From Arctopsyche grandis (Eukaryota; Arthropoda; Insecta; Trichoptera; Hydropsychidae), in NCBI RefSeq assembly GCF_051622035.1, contig NC_135360.1, positions 13,754,001-13,818,000 of the forward strand: a stretch of 64,000 nucleotides of DNA, given 5' to 3'. The notes under the pieces were generated by a model. It did not search any database. It saw only the letters and a list, made by a program, of their open reading frames with translations, and was not told the DNA's origin. Both the position numbers and the translations under genes were made by a program. Shown one piece after another: positions 1-11,780 of the stretch; the first letter of the stretch is position 1; every line of letters begins with the position of its first letter.

Positions 1-1110
1 ATCAGCTTATTCACAATGAGCTATGTAATTGAACAAAGAATAGATGAAAGTATTGCGCCTAAGCCCTGACACTACGGATATTGAATTAACGTCCAGTGAT
101 TCGATTACGATCGTTCTAAACTACTCCAGAGGTTCACTTAATAGTCCAATGATTGTCGACCTGATGGACGGCCCGTCGTCACAGAATACATTTTGCCTCT
201 ATACATAAGATAAGCACATTTTGTCAAATTTTGACCGGGATCTTTCATTTCCCAAGGGCATAATTTCCTGCAACGTCTCTCATTTCTCATATAAAATTCA
301 CGACACGCAACCATAGTCTCATTGTTTCCAACGGACGTACCGGTAATGACTCACTATTATTAATGGGCTTCGATTTCGATAAAAGTTTCTCATCTCGTGT
401 AGGGACAGCCGACCTCAATTATAATAGGTTTCGTGTTTGGACTTATAGAGATCAGTCGGCTGGTGTCAAAAAAAAAAAAAGAAAGAAGAAATGCCGTTTA
501 TATTGTATGTATGTAGCAACCGTTAGTTCAAAACAGCATCCTCCTTTCACTTTTGACCCACGAAGCCCATAAAGCAAATTTCAAATTATCATTGTTATAG
601 GTAGTTAATAGGTCATCTTCGAATTCGATAATGACTTGAATGGCGTCGAGTATTATATGCACACTATTGTTGTGGGAATTGTGCAGCATGCACATCGCCA
701 CTATCACCAACATCCTGTTCAGATTATTACGATTTTTAACGTGCATCTCTTCGAACAAAACAGCTACATACGAACGACTGCATTGGTGGCAGAAGATATT
801 TTTATTTTTCGATATTATTCATAGATTTTCCGCTAGTTCTAATATCACTGAATTGAATGCTAGAATATTTATATCCAAATATCTGCAGACGTAAAGCGGA
901 AGTTGCGCCTGTTATGTGAATTCATGAAGATGATTCAAAATCTATACATACAATGTCTAAATTCGTGCAATGAATATATAAAGTTATTTTAACTATTGTA
1001 AGCGTGAAACATGTCTTGGCGGTTTAGAAAGCGTGGCTGTATAGTAATTGTCATACTTTTTAAAGCGAAATCTATTGGAAAAGTTTCTCGTTTCCAATGC
1101 TAGTATGAAA
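1..1110. other. non-coding, AT-rich; no gene seen
   Basis: No reading frame here has a recognisable domain, and no splice-linked frames were found. There is a run of 12 A around 468-480. This stretch probably belongs to the upstream flank or a long first intron of the ANKFY1 gene that begins to be visible at 14959. Confidence 0.5.
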
Positions 1111-1112
1111 CG

Positions 1113-1300
1113 ATTCCATGGAAAAACGTTCACGGATAAAACGCACACCGACATTAGATATGTCCATAACAGAACGTTCAAACACAATGCTCATACGACA
1201 GATCGTCACGGACAAACGCTCGCCGACATATTGTGCACTTTAGAACATTCACGGACAAAATGTTAACACGACAGAATGTCCACGCACAAAATGTTCACAC
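1113..1300. repeat. degenerate tandem phrase repeat (ACGGACAAAA / CGTTCACAC)
   Basis: The phrases 'cacggacaaa', 'acgacaga' and 'aatgttcac' or 'acgttcac' recur about every 30 bases, for example near 1130, 1208, 1250 and 1290. The copies differ by point changes. The organisation, an array of a short phrase, resembles the arms of the hairpin elements at 22738 and 45631, but the phrase is different. Class not identified. Confidence 0.5.
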
Positions 1301-1309
1301 GTTCAAAAA

Positions 1310-3140
1310 CGGTTTTTTTTACGAAAAAAACGTTAAAGAATTCAATGAAAAGTGTGATGATGAAGATTTACATAATGTCCTTTCTCTGATTTATAAATAT
1401 AGATAAGCCAGTCTCGACTAAATTAATTTACAAAGTACATATGTACGTACAAACTTCATCACAAACAAACGTACATAATTATGTACGTAAAAACTTCATC
1501 ACATTAAATTAAAATAGCTGTTAAATATTTTTTGATTATTGCAAAATTAATTTTTGAACACAAATTGGAATCATTTAAGCACGGTAGATTTTTATCGCTT
1601 AATGAAAATTAATTGCTTGGTATAAAAGTTCTTCACATCACATCATATTTTTCCGGGGTCAATTTAACCGAGTATAATTGGAATTGACAACAAACATGCT
1701 AGATTCATATTTATTATTCTGTAATACATGAACTCTTGTCCTATGCGGAGCTGGATACTTTCGCAAGCCACCCATCTATCTACATACATACATATTGCGG
1801 AAATCACGCCATCCAGTTTCCCGCATTTACAATCTGAGTTTGACCTCATATGATTAAAATTTTGTCGTCTAACATTTCACCCACCTGTTATTTATATAGA
1901 ATATGAAAATCTAGGCAGTTTCAAGTGATATTTAATTTTGCAGGTGATTTTTGACATATATTTTGACGTACGTACATACGTACTTTTGTTTCGATCTAAT
2001 CTAAAACGTTAAAATGAACACGGCGTGGCATATCATATAAATAAATAAATAAATAAAATAAATATCTTGTGGTTTTACGATCATATGTATGTACTAGCGT
2101 ATTTTTTTCGGTTTGTATGATAAGTTTATAAATATTTTGACAGCGCTGTATATATACACTCGTATGCGTATTTTTTCACGTTTGTTTTAAATATAGGTTG
2201 ACATTTCGCAAGGCGATATCTTAATATACACACACACTTTGGCACAATCTTTGAATCATCTTAACAAACCTGCTAGAGAAATTGCGAGCAACGCGGTCAA
2301 CATTTGGGCCATCTTGGTCTAGGATCAGTGCTACTCGGCCACCAGGTCGAATCTCTGCTCTTTGTCCTTCTGCTTATTGTTTCATGCAAGTTTCAGTCTG
2401 CTCTGGTCGTCGTCATCCATCGCCTTTCGATTAAACTACCTTTTGAGTCTTGTCACTCGTCACGATTATCCCGCTATTTTACCCACTGATGATCGACCTT
2501 CAGTTGCGTGTCGTGAGTTTGTGCTATAGAATGTGAACAATTAAAGAACAGTTCATTTTTCGTTGCTATGTATGTTGACTGGATCGTGGAAAACGGGCTC
2601 AGAATGTAAAACTATTCCAGTTTTGTTATGATATATTCAATAATCGCATGTCAAGGTTTCCACGGCGTTGATAAAAGCTATCTGAAACAATTAAAAATTA
2701 ATGTTTAGCATAGTATGTAATTTGTCAAAATTTTGATTCATTTTTAATTTGATCCAAAATTATACGGATGGATTTGTGCAAAGTTTGAAGTCAAGTAAGT
2801 GCACGTTTGAAGTACATCAACCTCGTCACATATCGATGACTAATATTTATGATGATTTCGTAATTAATCTATAAGTTCAACACTCACTAGATCGCAATTG
2901 ATTTGAATAAATAAATAAATAAATTTTATTATTTAATTTATTGTTTTAAGTAAAATATTGTGGTTGCAATTTGCATTCGGCCATGATATTTCAGTAAAAT
3001 TCTTTTAACATTTTTTTATATACATATATTAAACCTATTTTACCTGTTATTTAGTCTGGTAGCATTGTTTTTTGTTTAAATGATTATTGCAAATTTTAAA
3101 AAATATATATATAATGAATAATAATAGCGGGGAGTCGCGG
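1310..3140. other. non-coding, AT-rich; ATAA-type microsatellites
   Basis: No gene is seen. Short (AAAT/ATAA)n runs lie at about 2038-2064 and 2908-2935. Direct repeats of 'gtacgtacaaacttcatcaca' type occur near 1441-1501 ('acttcatcaca' twice). Nothing else is supportable. Confidence 0.5.
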
Positions 3141-3154
3141 AAGCTTTTATAATT

Positions 3155-3475
3155 GTCTTTGGCCAGGAAGGCGCATTGGGTTTACCTGTTAGGCCTTCCT
3201 GGTATAAATTAAAAATAAATAAAAAATAAAATAAACAACAACAGACCGCTTCATTAGTGTTCAAAGCAAGAGAGCAAAAAAGCATGATTTTTCTAAGAAA
3301 TTGACAACTGTGAACCATTTTTTGTGCGAAAAGAATCCATCCACCGTCGAAGACTAATGAATAGTTAGGCGTTGACTTAGGCGTTGTCTTGGTGCTTTTC
3401 AAATAACAATAGACCACCTCATTAGTTAACAAAACAAGAGAGCAAAAAAGCATGACTAAATGGTGAACCATTTTT
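3155..3475. repeat. retroposon-like 3' end and internal direct repeat
   Basis: At 3160-3203 a 10-bp inverted repeat (CCAGGAAGGC ... GCCTTCCTGG) closes a short hairpin and is followed by an ATAAA-rich tail, as in many insect LINE or SINE 3' ends. A roughly 50-bp direct repeat follows: 3238-3286 and 3404-3454 both contain 'agagcaaaaaagcatga' preceded by a related AACAA-AGACC segment. The element family is not recognised. Confidence 0.45.
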
Positions 3476-3479
3476 CATT

Positions 3480-4615
3480 TTGTATTTTCAAAATTTTAAA
3501 TTACGACGTCGATCCTTAATAAAAAAGTCTAGAATTATCGTTTCCTAATGCTTAGAGAAGCCTCACAAGTGGTCTTGTCTGAATATCATTATTTTTAAAT
3601 ACTTAGATCAATTGGCCCATCTATCAAAATGGTTCTGTATCACTGATCTACATATTTTTGTCCTTAATCAAACAAAATCTGGCATTTGCATCACAGACTT
3701 ATTTTGTTTGTATTTCTAATTTGCATATCAACAGGTTTAGAAGCGTGCAATATATTTTTTTCATGTTTCCAACAAAGTTTTTCATTGTCGATTCGAAAAG
3801 TAAACTTAAATTGCTGCTTGCGTTGATTTTAGAAATATATTTAGAATCCCATCGAGACTCGACACAAAACATGATCGAATTTTGTGTAGGTAATCCACAT
3901 AATCCACTTAAGAAGCCGTGCTTTTATTTATTCAGTTGGTTTATATTATGATGACACAATAAACATTATCGGGAAAACTATTTCATTTTACTTTTTGCGC
4001 TCTCGTTTTTGGAATCGGGCCGAAAATGACGTTAGAAAGTGTTCGGAATTATTGCGACCGGCAAAACAGGAAGTCGAAACTCAGGTTTTTTGATTAGCGC
4101 TCGTGACCTTCTTTCTGCATACATTTGTTGGGATTTTCACTTTTTAGTATATTCAACGAATACCTTGGTCGAACGTATGTATGTATAATATCGACGTGAT
4201 TATATTAATGTCGAATTTAAATTTGTGTTTTCTGACTGCATATTGTCAGTTAATAAATTATTCGATTTCTAAATCAAAACGTACGGTTTCTTTCACTGAT
4301 CTATTATAGTACTTTGTATCAGCTTTGACCGTCAATTTTTATGCAAAATTATGCTGATTATTATACTTGTAAGTACAATGACTAAACATTTGCAGATACC
4401 CGTATGTATGTCTATACATTCATATTTGCGATGAGTGGATGCTGTCCGCTCGTGTTTTTTTTTGTTTTTTTTTATCTTTTGATAAAATAATCAACCACTC
4501 GCATATTGAAACTTATCTGAGAATTTTCACTCATAATCATAAGGACCTACATATATATCAAATAAAATTTGTAACGATTGTGCGTATATATGTATACATA
4601 TCTATTTGAATGCCA
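3480..4615. other. non-coding, AT-rich; no gene seen
   Basis: No frame has recognisable protein similarity. The 97-residue open frame near 3658-3951 has biased, low-information composition and no flanking splice logic. Nothing else was identified. Confidence 0.4.
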
Positions 4616-4619
4616 AGTT

Positions 4620-4995
4620 GCTACACAAAATCCAATGCACTCAAAGAAGTATGGAACGTTGCATATTTGGCATAACAAGGAAATACAGGAAACGGAATAC
4701 GTGGGTGAGAATTATGACAAGGCTAGTGGATATAGTGGATATATTTAAGAGATTGAAATGGCAATAGGCGGGACTACAAGAATGGTCGAAGGGTGGACAA
4801 AAGAAGTGCTAGAATGGTATCCGAGAGAATGCCAAGGGATATACGGAAAGCCGCAGGGAAGATAGGTAGGCGAAATTAGGAAAATGTGTGGGGTAAGATG
4901 GATGAGAGTTGCGCAAAACGGAGATGAGTGTGCAAGTGTGTTAGAGAGGCCTTCATCCAGCAGTGGATGGTTAATGGCTGTAGATGATACATTTG
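4620..4995 (+). pseudogene. LINE 3' end (endonuclease-reverse transcriptase tail), copy 1
   Basis: Read on the plus strand with frameshifts, this gives fragments such as ERCIFGITRKYRKRNTWVR, followed by a DIFKRLKWQ-AG motif and a GIRENAKG segment. This is the usual C-terminal order of insect non-LTR reverse transcriptases: the 'WV' segment, the 'LKW-WAGH' segment, then 'R-RG-GRP'. It ends with the phrase 'gcagtggatggttaatggct' and a GATGAT-like tail. Two further copies of the same end lie at 5447-5880 and 9978-10265 on the minus strand. It is a 5'-truncated, inactive copy. Confidence 0.65.
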
Positions 4996-5446
4996 TATCT
5001 AAATTCTTCAAAAATTCTATACTCACTATATAACTACATATAACCCGTTTTTAACATTTTCATAATTTATAATTGGACCCGATTGTTTTTAAATTTGCGT
5101 ATAATTCTTAATTCAACTATAAATCTTTCTAAAAATATATGGTTTGGAATGTCCGTTTCTGTGTATTATATGTATGTATACATAGATTGTTTATATAAAT
5201 AAATAAATATGTATATATATTTTTAGATTTTAATTACTTTGGACACACATTGATGGACATTCGAAATTTAGCATTGATATTTTTATAATTATGTCTGTTT
5301 TTACATACCTCCTTTGCATTTCACATGGTTTTTTCAGTTTTTTAGTATTTTGCGGTCTGCTCCCATTACAATATATGAGCATATGTATGTATGCATATTT
5401 GAGACAAAATACTTTTTTTTCTTTCAATTATCGTATTATCATCATT

Positions 5447-5880
5447 TACAGCCATTCAATATCCACTGCTGGATAATAAAAGCCTTCCCAACGCGCTACC
5501 ATTCGTTTCTGTTTTGCGCAACTCTCATCCATCTTATTCCACACATTTTTTTCTAATTTCGTCTGCTCATCTTCCTTGCACCCTTCCTTTCACTCTTTTA
5601 CATTCTCTCGGGTACCATTTCAGCACTTGTTCTGTCCATCTTTTTTTCCATTCTGCTAGCTGCGTGACCCGCACATTGCCATTTCAAATTATTTACTCTC
5701 ACCATCACATAAACCACCTTTGTCATACTTCTAACCCACGTATTATGTTTTATTGGATCATAATAAAGTAATCCAATGAAATTTTTCATGTCTTCACTCT
5801 CTCCATTATATCCAATTTCCTATATCTCCTCGTTGTGCCGAGCATACAACGTTCTATACTACTTTGAATGAATCGGACTT
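5447..5880 (-). pseudogene. LINE 3' end, copy 2
   Basis: The minus strand reads HNTWVRSMTKVVYVMVRVNNLKWQCAGHA then MVPERM and IRWMRVAQNRNEW, in the same order as copy 1 at 4620. Its 3' end, at the low-coordinate side, is the complement of the same 'gcagtgga..ttaatggctgtaaatgatga' sequence. Copies 1 and 2 therefore lie tail to tail about 450 bp apart. It is truncated and interrupted by stops. Confidence 0.65.
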
Positions 5881-6108
5881 TGTGTAATATTTTAACATAC
5901 ATACGGCATCATATCACTGGTAAAGTACATTGATCGAAGATGGTTTTCTTCAGGCAAACTTGCAATCAACATTTTAACAAGTTGCAACAATCTTTTATTT
6001 TCGATTAATTTTGTATCTTAAAAAAATTATAGTAATCGATCAGAAAATATTTTAAACAACGCATGAGATTAAAAGAACGTAAATTACGTATATGCATCTG
6101 CATAAACA

Positions 6109-6312
6109 GTGTTGAATTGGTTTGGTGGCAATTTCGCACACGACAATCGTTGCCACCAAAATCTCGAAAACGGAATATCTGGTACTCGAAAATCCCACCC
6201 ACCGAGATTCAACCACACTAACGAGAATACGAGTGCCAGATATTCCGTTTTCGCTATTTTCGTGGCACTGTGCAAGATCGCCATGTGCGAAATTGTCCGT
6301 TTAACGTGTTTT
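6109..6312. mobile_element. MITE, foldback family related to 23141 and 38125
   Basis: Inverted repeats surround an internal stem: 'caatttcgcaca' near 6127 is matched by its complement near 6285, and 'acggaatatctgg' near 6171 by 'ccagatattccgt' near 6236. The internal phrases, including 'aaaatctc', 'acggaa', 'actaacgaga' and 'gtgccagatatt', recur in the same order at 23190-23290 and 38165-38260. It is non-coding. The target-site duplication was not resolved for this copy. Confidence 0.65.
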
Positions 6313-6319
6313 GAATATG

Positions 6320-7760
6320 TATTTATTGAATATATGTATATTATACATCCATATATACATATTTATGATATTCAAACTATAACAAAAAAAAATGTTTTTC
6401 GATGTCACATAATCAAATTAACCTTGGTCAAGATTGTAAGTTTCGATACCAAAACCTCATTTCACGTATTCCATATTCATCTAAAAATTTTCACACGTAA
6501 TAAAACGTTTTTGATACGAACCGAATTTAACAAGATTTATTTAGGATACAATTTTGGCATTACAATTGTTATTTCGTTTGAAATGCATATTTAACATATT
6601 CGGTTACGGTCAGGGCTGTGACCGTGCCAACGAACGGACCCACCTTCCTCATTCTTTGTTCTCAATTTCGTTGACCTTCGCATTATGCATACATTGCTTT
6701 ATCGAACTGTTTACCAGTATTCCACCAATTTTCGTCCAAAATCAACATGCAGAAAAGTCAATGGCCATTATCAGCAAAACGACCCAACTGAAAGTACCGA
6801 AACCAGTTTGCAACGAGATATCAGGTCACTGTCGAGGTGTTGAACCTTCTTCGTCGCGACACGCACAAAGCAGATTTTGATCCAAATCGACGAAATGCCC
6901 TCGACCTTTTTTTCGCCAATCCCGTTACATTACCGTAAATAAATCTTCAGCAACAGAACTAACGACGTGATTAGATTAAATTCAAATTTTTACTTTATTT
7001 TTTTTTTGTACTGTACCATGCCGAATGTAATTAGACTTGTTAGATGTTATGTAATTGCTCAGCAACCTTGCACGATGAGAAAAGGGAGGTGAATGCACGT
7101 GCGCATTGAACGAAACGAATATACATAAACAGAGCTCTCATACGTGCTATACCATTTTTCCAAAATTGTACAAGTTGGCAATGAACAATCCGGGTGTGTG
7201 TGTGTGTGTGATTTTAGATAGTACTCGATTAACACGAAATTAAAAAAATGCTGAATGCGATAATTTCACGTACATTGATAAGTATATGTAACACAAGCAC
7301 TACTTGGAGATAACCTAATATCATCTCCCATAGCCGTTCTTCTCGTGATTGAGTATCTTGACCCTTGCGGAATGTGCTTATTTACATTTTGCTTCTTTCA
7401 CCATTTCTAATGCAATCAAACTCTCTAGGCTGTCATCGATCATAGAAATAATTCCAGAATGCGCTCAAAATAAATAAATCTGTCCTTGGTTTCTATGCGT
7501 GTTTGTAGTCTTTTGAGAATTGAATTGTTTGCAAGCACATTTTGTACCGTACAAATTTTGCACGTCTAAATTGGATAGAACAGCACTCTTATGATATCAT
7601 CTTTTTGAGCTACTTGTGACTTATATGCAACTATATGTACGTATAGAAGTGTCGAATGAAAGTGTCCAGAACCATCCAGAAAACCGTTTTACGAATTATA
7701 TTAGATCAAAAATTTTAAATAGAACAACAAAAACACTTCATGAGGTTAAAATTACTTACA
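6320..7760. other. non-coding; no gene seen
   Basis: A 108-residue open frame at 6554-6880 and a neighbouring frame near 6830-6935 were inspected for ANKFY1 N-terminal exons. No BTB or ankyrin signature was found. A (TG)n run of about 8 units lies at 7193-7209. Confidence 0.4.
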
Positions 7761-7767
7761 GTCAGTA

Positions 7768-8600
7768 AGGGGGGGGGGGGGGAGTCGAATAAAAATGTAC
7801 TGACTCCGACTTCGGCTTTATTTTATGAATCGACTCCGACTCCAACTCCAACTTGAACGATTTAGATAAGATGAACTTTTCTTTCCAACGTATAAAATTA
7901 TTAGTAATAAATATAATAGCGATTTCCATAATAAAAAAATAAAGGAATTTAAAAAAAATCACTAAAAATTGACATGTTACCCAATTTATTGAATTGTTTG
8001 GTAATTAAATAGGTATAAATAAAAAGTATGTACGTCTAGATCTAATCTAATATACATATAATTTCGAAAGAGACTTTGTAACTATGTAAGGTTTGGATGG
8101 GAGCATCGAAAACAAATCAAAGTTTCTATAATGACGATATCGATATCGTTGAATATTATTATTTTTTCGATTCAAATAAATTTAATAAAAAAAGAAATGA
8201 ATGTTTACTATTACATTAGCCATGTTTAAGCGGTTTATATTACAAATACCGAGCGAAGCCGGGTAAAACCACTAATAGTAGTGGTTTTATATATGTGTAT
8301 GAATTATATAATATATGTGTATGAATTTCATACACAAACAAATCAATTTAATAAATAAAATGAGAATAAAATATGTATAAGATGGAGGAAATAATCGGTT
8401 TTGGCCAGAACGCATCAAAATATGTGCAATTCAACGATTTTATTTATAATGTAATTTAAATTCATGATTTTTATAAATAAATTACTAAATTTCAATTAGT
8501 CGATTTACTTCAATAAGATTATAGACTCTAGTATGCCGTAATACTATTAATTAAAAATAGTTGAATTTTTACGACTCCGACTTCGCTTGAAATGCTCCGA
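7768..8600. repeat. repeat block: poly-G, GACTCCGA phrases, shared repeat
   Basis: A run of about 14 G at 7769-7782 precedes repeated 'gactccgac' and 'gactccaact' phrases (7800-7850) that reappear at 8570-8605. These phrases match those at 13430-13510. They probably mark degraded transposon ends. The part 8037-8275 is a separately listed repeat. Confidence 0.45.
8037..8275 (-). repeat. interspersed repeat copy, inverse of 21711-21925
   Basis: Read on the minus strand it begins with 'agtggttttacccggctt' and continues through 'gtaatataaaccgcttaaac', 'atggctaat', 'gaatcgaaaaaa', 'caacgatatc' and 'gtctctttcgaaattatat'. All of these occur in the same order on the plus strand at 21711-21925. This is an old interspersed element with no coding capacity; the class is unknown. 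Confidence 0.65.
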
Positions 8601-8619
8601 CCCACAGCTGTGCATAATA

Positions 8620-9970
8620 CATACATATACAATTGCAAAAGGACGAAACGCACACATGCTAACATCCAATTGTATACATACTCAGTATTGTAGCCGAAGA
8701 CCAATCAATAGTCAACACAAATCAGAATACATGGTATTCCTTGGTAAAGTAGCACACAGCAAGCGTTCAATAAGATTATGTACATATGTATGAAGAAGGC
8801 AAGTCAACTTTCCGGTAGGTCATCCCGAGCACATGTTCTACCGTTCGCAAAGTTCAGCGAATCGCGATGATTCATCCGCGTCTCGAGTCGACTTCGTTTC
8901 AATACAACATCCAGATATAATTGCGAGCGAATGTATGGTATTATATACGTACATAAAGTGTGTAATGGTTGACACCACGTGTTCACCACGCAAAATTCCA
9001 CTCGGGATATTTCATAGCCAAAGAAGCAAGGGGCATGCACACGCGCGTTTTATTTGCAGTTTGTCTGACACACCATGATCGATATTTGGTCGCGTCGTTT
9101 GGGTGCGGCTCGTTGTAATTTGCCAGACAATTCGGTGTCATTTCACATTTTTGCAGGCGCCTATCCCTTTAATTAATTCCATCCGACGAAGAGTGGTGTC
9201 GTCTATTTAAAAGAAAAAAAATTCTGACGAATTTATGGAGACCCAAGTACGGTTAGACGTAATAGTGTCGTTGCTTTTTTGTAAAACGACAATTTAATCT
9301 AACTGAAGGTTGAATTAGTTTCGAACGACTTGCACCTGTTGGATATCAAACCCACGACTTTTACTAATCTGAATTGTGATGTTATTCCGAAGCTAGTATG
9401 TAATTCAAAGATAAAGACATATTTTCAGTGATTTGTGAATTATTCAATTATTATTATTCAGTGGGCAAGTCCTGGGTAGCAATTTTAATCTAATCAACGC
9501 TTTATCAAAATTTTCTCACAAAAAAAATAAACAAAAGAACAATCCGTAAATTTTTCAAATCATACGTATACATATTTTCTAATAAAACAATTGAATGTCA
9601 CCTTGTTTCTTGATTTATAATTAAATCAATATGAAGTCATTGAATTAAAAAATATATATATACATATACATATGTACAATAGTTACTACACTGTAAAACA
9701 CATGCTCCCAACCTTTTTCTTGTGGCGATCCCTTTTTATAAGCCTAGTGACCTGCGCCTCCAATACATTTGAAAATTCCATTTATTTGACATTATTTAAA
9801 CACACTTAAACATGGACTAAAATTGAAATTAATCGATTGCGAAGTGAAGCTAAGAAGTGGCCTGGTAATTATATTTATAAGGGTTTTTTTATTTATTGAT
9901 TTAGTTGGCGACCCCACATAAAACGCTTTGCGACCCCATTTGGGGTCCGTGTTGTAGAACATGTACATAT
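8620..9970. other. non-coding; no gene seen
   Basis: No domain-bearing frame was found. The short frames at 8804-9078 on both strands overlap each other and show no protein signature. Confidence 0.4.
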
Positions 9971-9977
9971 AGTAAAT

Positions 9978-10265
9978 CATCATTCACAGCCATTCTCCAT
10001 CCACTTCTGGATGAATGCTTCTCCAACGCGCTTTCATTCGTCTATGTTTTGAGTAACTTACATCCATCTCATTCCACAAATTTTTCTGATTTCATCCACC
10101 CATTTCCCCTGTGGCCTTCCTTGCACCCTTTTACATTCTCTCGGGAACCATTCGAGCACTTCCCATTTCCCATTTCCATTTCAAATTCTTCACTCTCCCC
10201 ATTACATCAACCACCTTTGTCATACTTTTAACCCACGTATTCCATTTCATTAGATCATAATGAAT
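9978..10265 (-). pseudogene. LINE 3' end, copy 3
   Basis: The minus strand reads WNTWVKSMTKVVDVMGRVKNLKWKWE, then MVPERM, KGARKATGEMGG and IHPEVDGEW. This is the same tail as the copies at 4620 and 5447, and it ends at the same 3' terminal phrase. It is about 290 bp long, heavily 5'-truncated and inactive. Confidence 0.65.
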
Positions 10266-10333
10266 TAGTCCAAATTTAAAGCAAGCAATCAACATCCATG
10301 CAATATTTATAAACCACAAGCATAAGTATAGAT

Positions 10334-10496
10334 AGGTCTGCTACCGAGAGTTGGCGCGAATAAATGCCCTTGTCTAGTGTCAGTGAATAGGTGTATAGCA
10401 TGCTGTCACACTGCATTCAATAATAAAAACATGCTCTGTCCCTTTCGCGCGCTTCTGTGCGAGTAGGAGAACGCGCCAACTCTCAGTAACAGACCT
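10334..10496. mobile_element. MITE with 25-bp terminal inverted repeats (AGGTCTG...)
   Basis: The left end AGGTCTGCTACCGAGAGTTG, continuing with gcgcg, is repeated inverted at the right end (CGCGCCAACTCTCAGTAACAGACCT), with two mismatches in 25. It is 163 bp and non-coding. The terminal AGGTCTG is shared with the Harbinger-type elements at 38434 and 56053, but no clear duplication flanks this copy. Confidence 0.7.
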
Positions 10497-10499
10497 GTA

Positions 10500-11780
10500 C
10501 CCACATCGGTTTCAAAGTTGAAGTCAACGAATTAGGTTATATTTCACATATTAATCGTCATTTCACTCAAACAGACGCAACTGTATCAAATATTCAAAAC
10601 GCAGGCGAAAAAAAAATTGTTTTCATTTTGATGCCACATAATTATTTCATCGCGATAAAATCGTATAAGTGTGTAGAAAATATATACAATATATACGTCA
10701 CATGTGATTACGATTAATAGATAAATATGATTGTCTATGCCTGATATTCTTAAATCGTACAAAACTGAAAACGTCTCATTTAAACATTTACCGATACTGA
10801 TACTGTTTACGTTTTCCAAACGCTACAATAGTATGCATTGAACACTTGTGTACACAAACATCGATAGTGCCAAGTTTCAGAGGACATTTGTTTTCAGCAT
10901 GATCGTTATCGTCTCGAGCAGCGCGTCACAAATATGCACATATGTACATTTTCGCACAAGGTTTGATTTTTTACTATATAAATCGCACGCAATTAGTTGA
11001 TAACATACGTATGTACATGACACATACGCGAGTGTGATAATAGTACTAGGAACGTTTCAAATATTTATTTAAGACCGCTCTATCGAACATTCGGCAGGTA
11101 AAAAACCGTAAACACCACTCACTTATATGCTAGTCATTAGCTTTTTACACCAGCTGACTCCAAACGGCGGACAAGGACGTTCATCGTTCATGATTTCATT
11201 ACATTCCACTCAATTATCATGACAAATTAACACACGTAAATACAATAGTTTGAAGTTGATCGCGTGCGTTTCAATTTTCGGAAACGTTTGTTGGCGCGGT
11301 TGGAAGTTTTGAAATGAGAGATTTTCGTTCACGCACGAATTGCACTCGCTGATTTCGCCAAACGGTACTTTCGCGACAAGCTGACCGATGATTGTGTCTT
11401 ACCGTTTGATCGTGTGAAGTAGATATATATAAATATATATCAGATTCCCAGCAAGAGCTGAATCACCATCCAACCAGTACAGTGACCGGCGACTGACTGA
11501 GCTGTCAGACCAAAACCCACTCACTACTATGCTGGCGAATTTGTATGGAAAACGACCACACGCTTGCATTCGTGTTTGCAAGGCGCCATCCAACCCAGTT
11601 CAATTTTTATTACAATTAAGTGATCAACCTAGTTCCCTGTTTAATTAATTCGTTATGCGTGTTTTTGGCTGTGGGTCAAAGTAGGTTTTGAGCTAGGAGT
11701 TGATATGAATATTGTGGGCTGGGAACATTTCAGCGTACATACACATGTCGCTTTAGTAAATTATGCATATTTAATAGACA
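10500..11780. other. non-coding; no gene seen
   Basis: Nothing recognisable was found. A 64-residue minus-strand frame at 11399-11593 has no domain. Confidence 0.4.

Noticed and set aside
6554-6940. Possible ANKFY1 N-terminal exon (frames with EVLNLLRRDTHKADFDPNRRNALDLFF)
   Set aside because: It has a faint ankyrin-like look but no alignment to the BTB or first repeats and no consistent splice sites. It also lies beside a MITE.
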